Shown here one piece after another: positions 9,449 through 18,055 of a stretch of DNA of 64,000 nucleotides. Position 1 is the stretch's first letter. The number at the start of each line of letters is the position of its first letter. The position numbers and the translations under genes were made by a program. The notes beneath the pieces are model-generated. The model was given only the letters and a program-made list of their open reading frames with translations, did no database searches and was not told the DNA's origin. The stretch comes from Clostridiales bacterium (GTDB lineage: Bacteria > Bacillota > Clostridia > Peptostreptococcales > Anaerovoracaceae), in assembly GCA_015258265.1 (NCBI GenBank), contig JABZIP010000001.1, positions 209,524-273,523 on the forward strand. Reading direction: 5' to 3'.

Positions 9449-9654
9449 ATCGAATAATTAAAGATATAAGCAAACAAAATATACGGAAATAGTTTCGAAT
9501 TTTAATACAGATTCATTGTTCCGGAAATAAAATATGTATGTTTTATATGTTGTAAAATGGGGTGCCCAAAATAGACTTTTGCCTGCTACTATTTACCAAG
9601 TAAAGACCTCGAAAACCAAATCGTAAACTTGCACAAATTCTTGAAAAATAGGGC

Positions 9655-9685
9655 TTGACAAATCGCCATAGGGGGGGGGTACAAT
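9655..9685 (+). promoter_or_regulatory. Promoter with a G9 tract in the spacer
   Basis: TTGACA (9655-9660) and TACAAT (9680-9685) are separated by 19 bases, nine of which are an uninterrupted G run (9671-9679). Loss of two G would give the ideal 17-base spacing, so the tract could act as a slippage switch for the surface genes that start at 9729. A clear AGGAGG (9719-9724) precedes that start. Confidence 0.55.
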
Positions 9686-9728
9686 ATGAGTATAAAAAAA
9701 TTGCACTAGTTGCACTTCAGGAGGAAAT

Positions 9729-10049
9729 ATGAGATATTTTAAAGATTTGAAAGCATTTGTTGATGAAAAAAAGGAAGGTTATCATAAAGTGGGGGATTTA
9801 TGTATTCAAGTTTATGCGAAAGGAAATTTTAACATTTCTATACCTACGAAAAGGCAGCCTGTTATGAAATTTGAGGATAGAAAGCGGGATAACAATGTTA
9901 CTCATGTTTTTATGGCGGATGAAGATGGAATTATAGATTATAGTATTTTTAATGAAATTAAGAAGGATGATAAAATTGAAAAGCTTATAGATTTATTTCC
10001 GGAGAATGAGTCTGTAAGGATAGTAGTAGGAGAATTATTTAAAATATGA
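9729..10049 (+). CDS. Small protein of unknown function
   Basis: I do not recognise this 106-residue protein. It is soluble-looking, without signal peptide or membrane segment, rich in Lys, Asp and Ile, with a charged central part (KFEDRKRDNN, residues 47-56) and an acidic C-terminal half. The ATG is preceded by AGGAGG at 4 bases. It is the first gene after the G-tract promoter and its stop overlaps the start of the next gene (ATGA at 10046-10049), so it is translated together with two exported proteins. Codon use is AT-rich, as in the following gene. Confidence 0.7.
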   Translation: MRYFKDLKAFVDEKKEGYHKVGDLCIQVYAKGNFNISIPTKRQPVMKFEDRKRDNNVTHVFMADEDGIIDYSIFNEIKKDDKIEKLIDLFPENESVRIVVGELFKI

Positions 10050-11125
10050 AAAAACTGATCAGCGTGCTTACTATTTTTGCCATATGCTTTGCGAATTTTT
10101 CGCCTTCATTTGCGATAACAGAAGGTAGATACCAAGATATATGGAAAGATTATAGCAAGGAAGACAAAGATAGCGTATGTCGATTTTTAACGTCTTTGCC
10201 CAAGCTTGATGTTTGCTTGGAACAGGACGGAAGGTTAGCTAAGCCGGAGGATATAACCGTTTTGCTAACAACATGGTTAGATGATGATTCGTCAGATTAT
10301 AAAGATGAAAATTTGTTTGATTTTAATAAATATAGCAAAGATATAAATACTGATTTACAAGACGGTGAATTTAGCGAAGAAGAAAAAGTCTTCGGGACGG
10401 GATATGTTGATTTCATTTCGCAACATTCTTTAGCAGGTGGATGGGAATATGATGCGTATGAAATTGATAATATATTAAAAAACAATTACGGGCTGACACC
10501 TAATCATAATTTCAAGCCAAAGATGGAAGAACTTAATATGGTCGGATATAGTAACAAATTTAATGCATATATTGTAAGAACTTATACATCAGGAAGAAAT
10601 TTTGGATATTCAGAGTATATACCGCAAAAAATGTTTATGTTGAAAGAAGATATAGTTTATGCCGAATGTTTATGTAATAGGTATTCTTTTGAAGATGAGT
10701 TATTTGGTAGTTATGAATGTTATTTTATATTGGGATTTAATGATGATAATTGGAGATTATATGAGTATTCCAATTCGTTCGATGAAGGGGGCAGAGGATG
10801 GTTATCGGATCAGGAACTGAAATCAAAACTTAAACATATCGACTATATGTATGGTGAAGGTGAAGATTTAGATGAAGACGATATTGGAACAGCTGATGAC
10901 GAAGATGAATATGCTGATAATAGCGAAATTGTAATAATAGTTATAGTAATTGGGGTTTTAGCGATTGCAGTTTTCGGGATAGTCTTTTACAGAAAAAGGA
11001 AATCGGTTCAATTTGAAGAAGAAGGAGTTAAATCTGCTGACATAAATATGAGTGAAGAAGTTAATGTCAAAAAACTTGAAAATAATAATTCACAAAATGA
11101 AAAAAATATTCAGGAGAAAGAATAA
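10046..11125 (+). CDS. Exported single-pass membrane protein, paralogue of the next gene
   Basis: The 359-residue protein has a signal peptide (residues 1-24, ending SPSFA), a long extracytoplasmic part, a transmembrane helix near residues 294-315 and a short cytoplasmic tail beginning YRKRK. Its outer part aligns by eye with the start of the next protein: RYQDIWKDYSKEDKD (here) versus RYENVWEKMSQSEKD, and ILKNNYGL versus ILKKHYGL; both also share a W-R-L/M-Y-K/E-Y segment before a GWL. So the locus holds two tandem members of one family of cell-surface proteins. Function unknown. It is directly followed by the next ATG at 11126. Confidence 0.8.
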   Translation: MKKLISVLTIFAICFANFSPSFAITEGRYQDIWKDYSKEDKDSVCRFLTSLPKLDVCLEQDGRLAKPEDITVLLTTWLDDDSSDYKDENLFDFNKYSKDINTDLQDGEFSEEEKVFGTGYVDFISQHSLAGGWEYDAYEIDNILKNNYGLTPNHNFKPKMEELNMVGYSNKFNAYIVRTYTSGRNFGYSEYIPQKMFMLKEDIVYAECLCNRYSFEDELFGSYECYFILGFNDDNWRLYEYSNSFDEGGRGWLSDQELKSKLKHIDYMYGEGEDLDEDDIGTADDEDEYADNSEIVIIVIVIGVLAIAVFGIVFYRKRKSVQFEEEGVKSADINMSEEVNVKKLENNNSQNEKNIQEKE

Positions 11126-13450
11126 ATGAAAATATTTATTAAAAATAAACAAAAGAGCATTCTGTCAATTATACTAGTAGCGGTAATTTTTATATTAAAT
11201 TTATTACCTGTCTTTGCACTCGAAACTACGAGGTACGAAAACGTCTGGGAGAAAATGAGCCAATCGGAAAAAGATGAGTGGGCAAAGTTTTTGAGTGGGA
11301 TACCCAAATTAAATGGGGTAAATCCTTATGAATCAGAAAAAGTAGCAAGTTTTGAAGATATGTATAATTTTGCCTCTTTTTTTGGGTGTTTGGGACAAGA
11401 GGATTATTCAGGGAAAAATTTTCAAAATTATAGAAAAAAAGTAGCAATTGATTTAGATGATTATGAATACGATATTCGTGAAAATTGGTATTATGAAAAA
11501 GATACTATTCTTAAAAATGTATGTAATTTAACTGATGAGGAAGCGTATAATTTAGCTGATGATTATGGAAACGTATTTCAGGTATACCCATCTATAGCTT
11601 ATAAAGCAAGACAAGAGGATGAGATATTAAAAAAACATTATGGATTATCAGCAAATTATAACATAAATTCACAATTAAAAGAGGAAGACATATATAGAAC
11701 ATTCCTATTAATATATAGTAAAAAATTTGGTAGTTATATGCTTTGTGGACCGGAAATATGTGCGGTTTTATGCTTTCCTATTGAGGTGTTGCCACAGGAG
11801 GTTTATAGAATTGCGAATGGATTGTATTATATCGCTTGTATAGAAAAAGAATGGGTTATGCTTCCTGATAAAGAATATACTACTACTAAAAAAACTCATA
11901 TTATCATCCGGCGTAACGATTTGCAGGACGATTGGCGAATGTATAAATATGGTAAAGGCTGGCTAACGGAAGCTGAGGTTACAGCTTGCAGAAACAGGAT
12001 AGTGCCGCCTGTTGATGTAAATATTGATTACGGCAAGACGAAAAAATACGAAAATGTGGACGAGTACATTGCATATTTGGATGAAATACTTAAAGGTATT
12101 GACGGGGATGTGCCGAGCGATAAGGCAATAGGCGATATTACAAGATATGCGGAGTTTACGCTTCAAAACATTTCAGAAACCGAAGTAATAAGCAAGCATA
12201 AGAAACTTTTGATAACTGCGGCTATGGTGCGCGAGTCTGTTAAAAAGCAGAAAAAAGCAAAGAAAAAACTGGATAAACTGCTTGCAAAATACAATATAAT
12301 TCCAAACAAGGAACTTGAAGCTATAGTGCGTTTTAAAGTTGACGGGACGGATATAAAAAAAGGAATTCGCGTAGAATTTGAAAACGGTGTACAGGACGAA
12401 CTTGCAGAGGTGAGCGGGCTACGTATATTTTTGGATGAACGCGGACACGGAATTTACATAAGTAAAGAAGATTTGCAAAAGTTCATGGACGAGTCGAGCG
12501 GTAGGTATATCGAGATAAGAAAAGAGGGGGATAAATACATAATTGTATTTTTGACAGATAAAAAATCTCAGATTGATAAAATATCGGGAGGTGTAATGTT
12601 TGCAATACCTGCGGATAGCGAGTATTACAGTATAATGGCGGAGTACAAAGGCGGCAAGGACAACTGGGGCGGGCAGTACGATACAAATAACAAGACACTT
12701 GAGTTTAAGACGAAGTATTCGGGGGAATATAGCATACTCGAAGAAAAGATAAATATAACCGATATTGACGGCCTTGATGAAAAAACCGCGCAGGCAGTCA
12801 GGTTCATGGTATCGAAAGGGTACATGACACTTACGGACGGTGCATTTAATCCGAATGCGGTTCTTTCGAGAAACGATTTCACTGCGGCGCTTGTAAGGAT
12901 ATTTTTTGCACTTGACAGAGAGAAAAAGACAAGTTTCAAAGACGTTGCAAAAGACAGTTCCTACTATCCGTATATAGCATCCGCAGAAAGTGACGGTATA
13001 GCGAAAGGTTACTAGGACGGTACGTTTAGGGGAACTATTGCCGCAAAGAAAGAAAATGTGATTGCGTTTTGTGCCAGAACGCTTGCGGATAAAAAAGGTT
13101 ACAGTTATCCTGACGATATTGAAAACTATCTTCAATTTGACGATAGTGCGGATATTTCAAATTGGGCGAAAAACGATATAGCACTTGCGGTTAGAAACTC
13201 GCTTGTTGAAAAAGGCGGAGACTTAAATCCTAAGAGTGATATAACGAGAGCTGAAAGTGCAGAAATTCTATACAAATTGTTTATGCTTTTGTATGATACA
13301 TCTCCGGTAAGCATGACAAGTGAAGAGCAAAAGCAGACGAATATGATGCTTGGAGTCGGAGCAGGTGGAGTAGTGGTGCTTGCAGCGGCAGGAGCAGGGA
13401 TAGTTTGGTACAGAAAAAAACGTGCGGTAAATGCGCAGGGAAATGATTAA
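11126..13450 (+). pseudogene. SLH-domain surface protein interrupted by an in-frame TAG
   Basis: An open frame runs 629 codons from 11126 to a TAG at 13013-13015, and the same frame then continues uninterrupted to 13450. The first part has a signal peptide (about 1-32), the family-specific domain shared with the preceding gene, and a basic, helical middle region. SLH repeats start near residue 545. The TAG falls inside an SLH repeat, between IAKGY and DGTFRG, where SLH domains normally read GYxDGTF; CAG to TAG would explain it. After the stop come the rest of the SLH region and a transmembrane helix followed by YRKKR (near 13400). TAG ends many other genes here, so recoding is unlikely. The 5' third is more AT-rich than the 3' part. 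Either a recent nonsense mutation, a readthrough site or a base-call error. Confidence 0.75.
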
Positions 13451-13497
13451 AACTATTTTGAATTAATATAAAATCAAAGCTCGAAAACACCTTTTTC

Positions 13498-13539
13498 AAA
13501 AACTCCGAACTTTAATTATTGAAGCTTCGGAGTTTTTTT
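13498..13539 (+). terminator. Intrinsic terminator after the surface operon
   Basis: AAAAACTCCGAA (13498-13509) pairs with TTCGGAGTTTTT and is followed by a T run ending at 13539. It closes the 9729-13450 unit. Confidence 0.85.
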
Positions 13540-13664
13540 AGTGGATATGCCACTTTAGCGCAAAAAATTGTAGGAAAAAATGATAAAAAATAAAGGTTCC
13601 AACTTTAGTGATATAATATATATCATATCCTTCGATTGTCGAGGGAGTTTTTTGTTGATATTTT

Positions 13665-13979
13665 TCACAAGATAGCAATCCAATTTTGTTTTGCATGAAG
13701 TATGCGATGCACCATTACGGTCTTGCTTTCTTCGTGGATTTTATAAAAAATAATATAGTTCTTAGCAAAACATTTTCTAAATTCTTTATGGTGAAGATAA
13801 GGATCCTCAACCAAATTGTACCGATACGGCATATATGATAAATTGGATACGGTATTTTCTATAACATCAAGCAGATCTGATGCAGTAAAAGGTGCATCAA
13901 AATTATGTGAAATGTAATTGATAATATCTTTTAAATCCCTGTGGTAACTCTCAGACACAATAATTTTATAGTGTTGCAT
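13665..13979 (-). CDS. ParE/RelE-family toxin
   Basis: The 104-residue basic protein fits the ParE/RelE toxin fold: an N-terminal strand (KIIVSESYHRDLKDIINYI, residues 4-22) with helix, a central SYMPYRY near residue 54, and the C-terminal strand pair with FYKIHEESKTVMVHRILHAKQNW. The last part, with VHRILH, is typical of the family. It overlaps the antitoxin gene by 14 bases and is translated after it. ParE-type toxins act on gyrase and RelE-type ones cleave mRNA; the sequence does not settle which. Confidence 0.88.
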   Translation of the reverse strand: MQHYKIIVSESYHRDLKDIINYISHNFDAPFTASDLLDVIENTVSNLSYMPYRYNLVEDPYLHHKEFRKCFAKNYIIFYKIHEESKTVMVHRILHAKQNWIAIL

Positions 13980-14238
13980 TTTTTAATTCCTTCCTCAAGC
14001 TTTTCATGGAATCATCAAAAGTTAAGGTTCGGGCGTTTGCGAAATCAGTTTCACTTTGCTCAAGAAGTTGATACAATTCATACCTTCCCATAAATTTGTT
14101 AAATACCTCAATACTCATAACAGCCAGATCCCCACGACCATTTTTAGTAACAAAAATAGGTTCCCCCGTTTCATGGCAAAATGAAGATATTTCGTTGTAA
14201 TTATTTCGTAAATCTGTGCTTGATTTAATATTAGGCAT
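13966..14238 (-). CDS. Phd/YefM-family antitoxin
   Basis: The 90-residue protein begins with the Phd/YefM DNA-binding half: STDLRNNYNEISSFC (residues 6-20), then GEPIFVTKNGRGDLAVMS (residues 26-43), in which the T-K-N-G-R-G turn is the family signature. The C-terminal half is charged and would wrap the toxin. It is the first gene of the pair, with a GGGGG-rich ribosome site. These antitoxins normally repress their own promoter together with the toxin. Confidence 0.9.
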   Translation of the reverse strand: MPNIKSSTDLRNNYNEISSFCHETGEPIFVTKNGRGDLAVMSIEVFNKFMGRYELYQLLEQSETDFANARTLTFDDSMKSLRKELKNATL

Positions 14239-14264
14239 TACTGCACCCCCTTTATTCTAAAGAT

Positions 14265-14293
14265 ATTATATTGTTATTTCTGTAGATTGTCAA
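14265..14293 (-). promoter_or_regulatory. Promoter of the toxin-antitoxin pair
   Basis: Perfect TTGACA (14288-14293, minus strand), 17-base spacer and TATAAT (14265-14270), 27 bases before the antitoxin ATG. It lies just outside the IS-derived relic that begins at 14310. Confidence 0.75.
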
Positions 14294-14309
14294 ATGTATA
14301 TGCTTTTTT

Positions 14310-14578
14310 GACGGTGTCAAGTTGTTGTGGAGTTTTTTCTTGACAGAAATTTTACATGGTTTTATTGCCCTATCACTAATTTTTTCAACACCTTTGGTTA
14401 CTGTAACCAACGGTACAATTTAATTCTTCTTTCAAATCTGTAATAATTTGTTGTATAATAGTTTGCATAGAGATTTCTCCTTTGAAATATGATTTGTGGT
14501 TTTTAATCTATTTTAACACACTGGAGCAAATCTATATTTCTTTTTTTTGAAAAAACTCCACAATTATTTTACACTATC
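14310..14578. mobile_element. IS-derived relic with imperfect terminal inverted repeats (MITE-like)
   Basis: Bases 14310-14339 and the reverse complement of 14549-14578 agree over most of 30 positions, sharing the TTGTGGAGTTTTTTC core and a GAnnGTGT/A outer end. The interior (about 210 bases) has a ribosome site, an ATG and a 27-codon ORF on the minus strand (14385-14468, starting MQTIIQQIITDLKEELN), which looks like the truncated start of a transposase gene, perhaps of the IS256 type. No target duplication is evident. The 521-base space between the antitoxin and the gene at 14760 holds only this, the flanking promoters and an inverted repeat. Confidence 0.55.
14385..14468 (-). pseudogene. 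Truncated transposase start inside the relic
   Basis: An ATG at 14466-14468 with GGAG 6-7 bases upstream opens a 27-residue ORF beginning MQTIIQQIITDLKEE and stopping at 14385. Its position just inside one terminal repeat and its helical, acidic start suggest the first codons of a mutator-type transposase. Too short for a firm call. Confidence 0.35.
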
Positions 14579-14681
14579 AAGTAAAGATAAGGCTTGTTTT
14601 GTGTATATTAAAAGGATCCAATTTGTCTAACTTATTTAATAAAAATATGTTATAATGTGCTCAAGTTAATCAAAACATTCA

Positions 14682-14726
14682 ATCATATCCTACATATTTT
14701 TCATAAATCAAAGGATATGATATAAT
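14682..14726 (+). promoter_or_regulatory. Inverted repeat overlapping a -10 box
   Basis: ATCATATCC (14682-14690) and GGATATGAT (14713-14721) are perfect inverted repeats; the second one runs into TATAAT (14721-14726) upstream of the 14760 gene. This is a plausible operator at the promoter, or a hairpin. Confidence 0.4.
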
Positions 14727-14759
14727 GGAAATAAAATTTAAGATTTTGAGGAGGTAAAT

Positions 14760-15419
14760 ATGGCAGAATTCAAACAATTAAATCAGCTGGGTGCGGAAAC
14801 GACCGAAGTGCAAAACAATAGCATTGAATGCTTCACACGAAAATCGAAATGGAAAAAATGGGGTTTAATAAGTGCTATTATTTTAATAATTGCAGCCATA
14901 GGCTTGTCATTGGTTTATGAAATTCCACTGCCTTATTCACCTCGTGTATATGTAAAACCGGTTGACGCTGTTTTATTAGAAAAAGGTAAGGACGTATATT
15001 GGAAAGAATTACAAGATGCTATCAAGGATGGAGATGTACCCGCTGATTACAAAGACACATATATTCAACTGCGTGTAGGATTTAAGGATCTTACAGGGGT
15101 TTCCTCTGAGCAGGATTCACGAACAATCAAGCGAGACGGTAAAAAAATAAAGATTATTTATTTCAGTTTTTCCAAAACGATTTTTGCCAGTTTGTTTATG
15201 GATTCTGATTTTACAGATTCTATAACATCAGGGTACTCATTTGCAAGGGAAAGTGGAGAAAAATTTAATGGAACTCCAGAGAATCTGATGACGGAAGTAT
15301 ATTATATTAAACGAACAAATTTGCATAAACTGGATAAACTTTCAGATGCAGAATATGATAAATTGCACGAGAATTTGGAACCGGTTTGGTGCGGAAAGGT
15401 TGATTATTTGTATAGATAA
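14760..15419 (+). CDS. Single-pass membrane protein of unknown function (copy 1 of a pair)
   Basis: The 219-residue protein has a 30-residue cytoplasmic start, a transmembrane helix (about residues 36-54) and an outer domain. It is clearly related to the protein at 46864-47520: both continue after the helix as (F/Y)EI(P/A)LPY, then have an acidic AxxDGD segment, an FxSLFxDSD motif near residue 142 and an EVYYI(K/R)xxNL stretch followed by KLSD(A/E)E. Nothing tells the function. A GAGGAGG ribosome site lies 5 bases before the ATG. It is followed at once by the LysE-type exporter gene (1 base between), so the two are probably coupled. Confidence 0.8.
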   Translation: MAEFKQLNQLGAETTEVQNNSIECFTRKSKWKKWGLISAIILIIAAIGLSLVYEIPLPYSPRVYVKPVDAVLLEKGKDVYWKELQDAIKDGDVPADYKDTYIQLRVGFKDLTGVSSEQDSRTIKRDGKKIKIIYFSFSKTIFASLFMDSDFTDSITSGYSFARESGEKFNGTPENLMTEVYYIKRTNLHKLDKLSDAEYDKLHENLEPVWCGKVDYLYR

Positions 15420-15420
15420 A

Positions 15421-16032
15421 ATGGAGATTTACCTTCAAGGGCTTACTATGGGACTTGCATATGTTGCGCCCATAGGATTGCAAAACTTATTCGTAATCAA
15501 TACGGCGATTACGCAACCAAAGCGGAGAGCGTATTTAACGGCACTTATCGTAGTGTTTTTTGATATTACGCTCGGAATGGCATGCTTCTTCGGGGTAGGG
15601 GCTATAATGCAGGCATCTTCATTACTGGAAATGGGAATTTTACTTGTGGGTAGCTTGATTGTCGCAAAGATTGGAATAGACCTGATTAGAGATAAAAGCA
15701 CTATGGATAATTCCACAAAAGTCGATATCCCGATTGTGAAAGTAATCACAACGGCGTGTGTTGTTACATGGTTCAACCCTCAGGCTTTGATAGACGGCTC
15801 CATGATGCTCGGAGCATTCAAAGCGACGCTTCCAAAAGGAACCGATATATTTTTTGTTTCGGGGTTTGCATCTGCATCGGTAGTGTGGTTTTTTGGAATC
15901 TCCACGGTTATATCGCTTTTTAGTGCAAATATTACAGATAAAACCCTGCGAATCATCAATGTGGTTTGTGGCGCAGTAATCATTTTCTATGCAATCAAGC
16001 TGTTTTGGAGTTTTGTGCAACTGGTTATGTAG
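15421..16032 (+). CDS. LysE-family amino acid exporter
   Basis: The 203-residue protein is a typical LysE/ArgO exporter with about six transmembrane helices. The conserved N-terminal APIGLQNLFVINT (residues 15-27) corresponds to the family GPGQN region, and TWFNPQALID (near residue 119) to the second conserved loop. The ATG at 15421 follows the stop of the membrane protein gene by one base and has only a weak ribosome site, so it is likely translated by coupling. The substrate is unknown; lysine or arginine export is the usual role of the closest relatives. Confidence 0.88.
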   Translation: MEIYLQGLTMGLAYVAPIGLQNLFVINTAITQPKRRAYLTALIVVFFDITLGMACFFGVGAIMQASSLLEMGILLVGSLIVAKIGIDLIRDKSTMDNSTKVDIPIVKVITTACVVTWFNPQALIDGSMMLGAFKATLPKGTDIFFVSGFASASVVWFFGISTVISLFSANITDKTLRIINVVCGAVIIFYAIKLFWSFVQLVM

Positions 16033-16062
16033 AATTTAGATACAATCGTAAATATTGATATA

Positions 16063-17202
16063 TTAAATTTGCAGTGAAAGCTCAATCGTAGTTCCTTCGG
16101 TTGAGCTTTTTACGACTTTGGCATTACCGCTATGTTCTTTTGCGATTTCTCGTACTAGAGCAAGTCCAAGACCTGCACCTCCCATACTTCTGCTACGGGA
16201 TTTGTCTATGCGAAAGAAAGGTTCAAATATATGTTCCCATTCTGATTTTTCAATTCCGCTGCCGGTATCTGATATGCGTACGACAGCCAAGTTTTCTTGC
16301 GCTTCGATAGCGATTATCACTTTGCCGCCGTCGCGATTGTATTTGATTGCATTTTCGATTAAGTTGTAAATCGCGCGATATATCAGTGTATCATTTCCGA
16401 TGATTTCGACATTACCCGCGGTTTGAACGACGGTTATTCCGCGCGCTTCAGCTATGGCTGCAAGGTCGTACAAGATTTCTTCTACCATATCGGCGAGGGA
16501 TATGTGGTCGGTCTTTTCTGCGGATTTTAATTCCGTCATTTCCAAAAGGACATCTATTACATGAGAAAGACGATCGATTTGCGTAGTAATCATAGCGATT
16601 GTGTCTTTGTATTCTTCTATTTCGACAGTATTACTTTTGCCGAGAACTTCAAGTCTTGTTCGTATTACAGCAAGCGGAGTTCTAAGTTCGTGTGCAGCGT
16701 TTGCAGAGAACTGTTTTTGTTCGGCAAAATTGGTTCCGAGGCGGCTTAGCATTTTGTTAAATGCATTTGTAAGCTGAGCTATTTCGTTGTCTGCATTACC
16801 TGAAACGATAGGTGTTTGCAGATTTTTTATTTGAATTTCACCCATTTGTTTACCGAGGTTTTGAAGAGGGCGCAGAGCATGGCCTATTACCAAATACATG
16901 GTAAGGCTGCTTATAATAGTAATGATAAGCGTGATTAAGAGGCTCTTTGCCCAAAATTCATCTCTCGTGTCTTTAAACATATCTGAAAGTGCGACCTTGG
17001 GATCAAGCGCAACTTCAAAACTGTCTTCAGAATCCGTTGCAAGCGTATCGTTTGGGAGAATGGCGATTGCGGAATCTTCTATTTCTGACATGTAAACTAC
17101 CGCAAAACTGCTTATTGAGTAGGATATTGTAAGGCATGAAATGATTATTAAAAAAGCAGTTGCGAGGGTAAGTTTCAGTTGGAGGGATTTCGTTTTTTTC
17201 AT
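16063..17202 (-). CDS. Sensor histidine kinase
   Basis: The 379-residue protein has two transmembrane helices (about 10-36 and 86-107) around a short outer loop, a HAMP linker, a dimerisation helix with the phosphorylated His171 in NAAHELRTPL, and an ATPase domain with the N box (NLIENAIKYN), G1 (DTGSGI) and G2 (GGAGLGLALV) motifs. Its start overlaps the response regulator stop by 4 bases. The outer loop of about 50 residues is small, so the signal may be sensed in or near the membrane. The target genes are unknown; the redox cassette that starts divergently at 18056 is the natural candidate. Confidence 0.96.
   Translation of the reverse strand: MKKTKSLQLKLTLATAFLIIISCLTISYSISSFAVVYMSEIEDSAIAILPNDTLATDSEDSFEVALDPKVALSDMFKDTRDEFWAKSLLITLIITIISSLTMYLVIGHALRPLQNLGKQMGEIQIKNLQTPIVSGNADNEIAQLTNAFNKMLSRLGTNFAEQKQFSANAAHELRTPLAVIRTRLEVLGKSNTVEIEEYKDTIAMITTQIDRLSHVIDVLLEMTELKSAEKTDHISLADMVEEILYDLAAIAEARGITVVQTAGNVEIIGNDTLIYRAIYNLIENAIKYNRDGGKVIIAIEAQENLAVVRISDTGSGIEKSEWEHIFEPFFRIDKSRSRSMGGAGLGLALVREIAKEHSGNAKVVKSSTEGTTIELSLQI
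16077..16111 (+). terminator. Terminator of the LysE unit inside the end of the kinase gene
   Basis: AAAGCTCAA (16077-16085) pairs with TTGAGCTTT, followed by a T run to 16111. It lies within the last codons of the convergent histidine kinase gene. Confidence 0.65.
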
Positions 17203-17873
17203 TTTGAAGCTCCTATCATATATCCTTGCCCGCCCTTGTTTATTATAGGATCATAACCGAGGACATTGCGTAATTTTTTGCGGATTGCGGATATGTGCAC
17301 GCGAATCGAGTTGCTGAAACTGTCAACGCTCGCGTCCCAAACATGGGCAATCAGTTCCTCTTGACTTATCGGCGTTCCCTGATTGAGCATTAGATATTCC
17401 AAAAGTCCAAGTTCTTTACGAGTAAAGGAAATTTCTTCACCGCGAGCACTTAGTGTGCGGGCTTTTGTATCGAGTAAAAGCTCACCGCATTCCAAAATTA
17501 TATTATTTTGAATGATGCGGCGGCGAGTTAAGCTGCGTACTCTAGCTTCAAGCTCCTCGAAATGGAACGGTTTACAAAGATAATCGTTCGCACCGGCATC
17601 AAGTCCGGATATTTTATCGGAGAGCTGCCCCCGTGCTGAAAGTATTAAAATTGCCGTTTCGGCATCGGTTTTTCTTATATGATTAAGAATTTCCATTCCG
17701 TCCATAGAAGGAAGGTTCAAATCTAAGATAATCAGATTGTAGCTCTCCGTCGTCGCCATATCCAATGCGCAGTCGCCGTCGAAGCAGGTATCGACTTCGT
17801 AACCGTCAAACCGTAGACCTTTTGCGATATTTTCGCAAAGGCTTTCTTCATCTTCCACAACAAGTATTCTCAT
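17199..17873 (-). CDS. OmpR-family response regulator
   Basis: The 224-residue protein has a receiver domain with the acidic pair (ED at 7-8), phospho-acceptor Asp51 in IILDLNLPSMDG, and the conserved Lys in LCKPF near residue 101, followed by a winged-helix DNA-binding domain (about 127-222) ending with VHISAIRKKLRN and the GQGYMI wing. It is the first gene of a two-gene unit with the kinase. It lies back to back with the CD1871A/Fe-S/TlpA operon across 182 bases. Confidence 0.96.
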   Translation of the reverse strand: MRILVVEDEESLCENIAKGLRFDGYEVDTCFDGDCALDMATTESYNLIILDLNLPSMDGMEILNHIRKTDAETAILILSARGQLSDKISGLDAGANDYLCKPFHFEELEARVRSLTRRRIIQNNIILECGELLLDTKARTLSARGEEISFTRKELGLLEYLMLNQGTPISQEELIAHVWDASVDSFSNSIRVHISAIRKKLRNVLGYDPIINKGGQGYMIGASK

Positions 17874-17915
17874 AGTAACTCCTATATCAACATTTATTCT
17901 TTAACAGGTTACATT

Positions 17916-17944
17916 ATTATAGCGAAATTGTGCTCAAAATACAA
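17916..17944 (-). promoter_or_regulatory. Promoter of the two-component system
   Basis: TTGTAT (17939-17944, minus strand), 17 bases, then TATAAT (17916-17921), 43 bases before the regulator ATG. Confidence 0.5.
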
Positions 17945-18003
17945 GTTGGGGCGCTAATGAAAAATTAAAATTATCGTTCTTAACAAAAAATTTATATCAA
18001 GTC

Positions 18004-18012
18004 TGCTATAAT
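18004..18012 (+). promoter_or_regulatory. Extended -10 promoter of the redox cassette
   Basis: TGC followed by TATAAT (18007-18012) makes an extended -10 element 44 bases before the first ATG. No good -35 is found at the normal spacing, which would suit activation by a regulator such as the neighbouring OmpR protein. Confidence 0.45.
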
Positions 18013-18055
18013 GTGAATATACTGAATTAAAATTTAAAATGGGAGAAGTAAACGA

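Noticed and set aside
9317..9654. Purine (guanine) riboswitch upstream of purE
   Set aside because: No match to the three-way junction or its loop sequences was seen; promoter with possible PurR boxes is a better reading.
13013..13015. Pyrrolysine or general amber recoding in the SLH gene
   Set aside because: TAG ends many ordinary genes in this window, and the position is in a surface SLH repeat, not in a methyltransferase.
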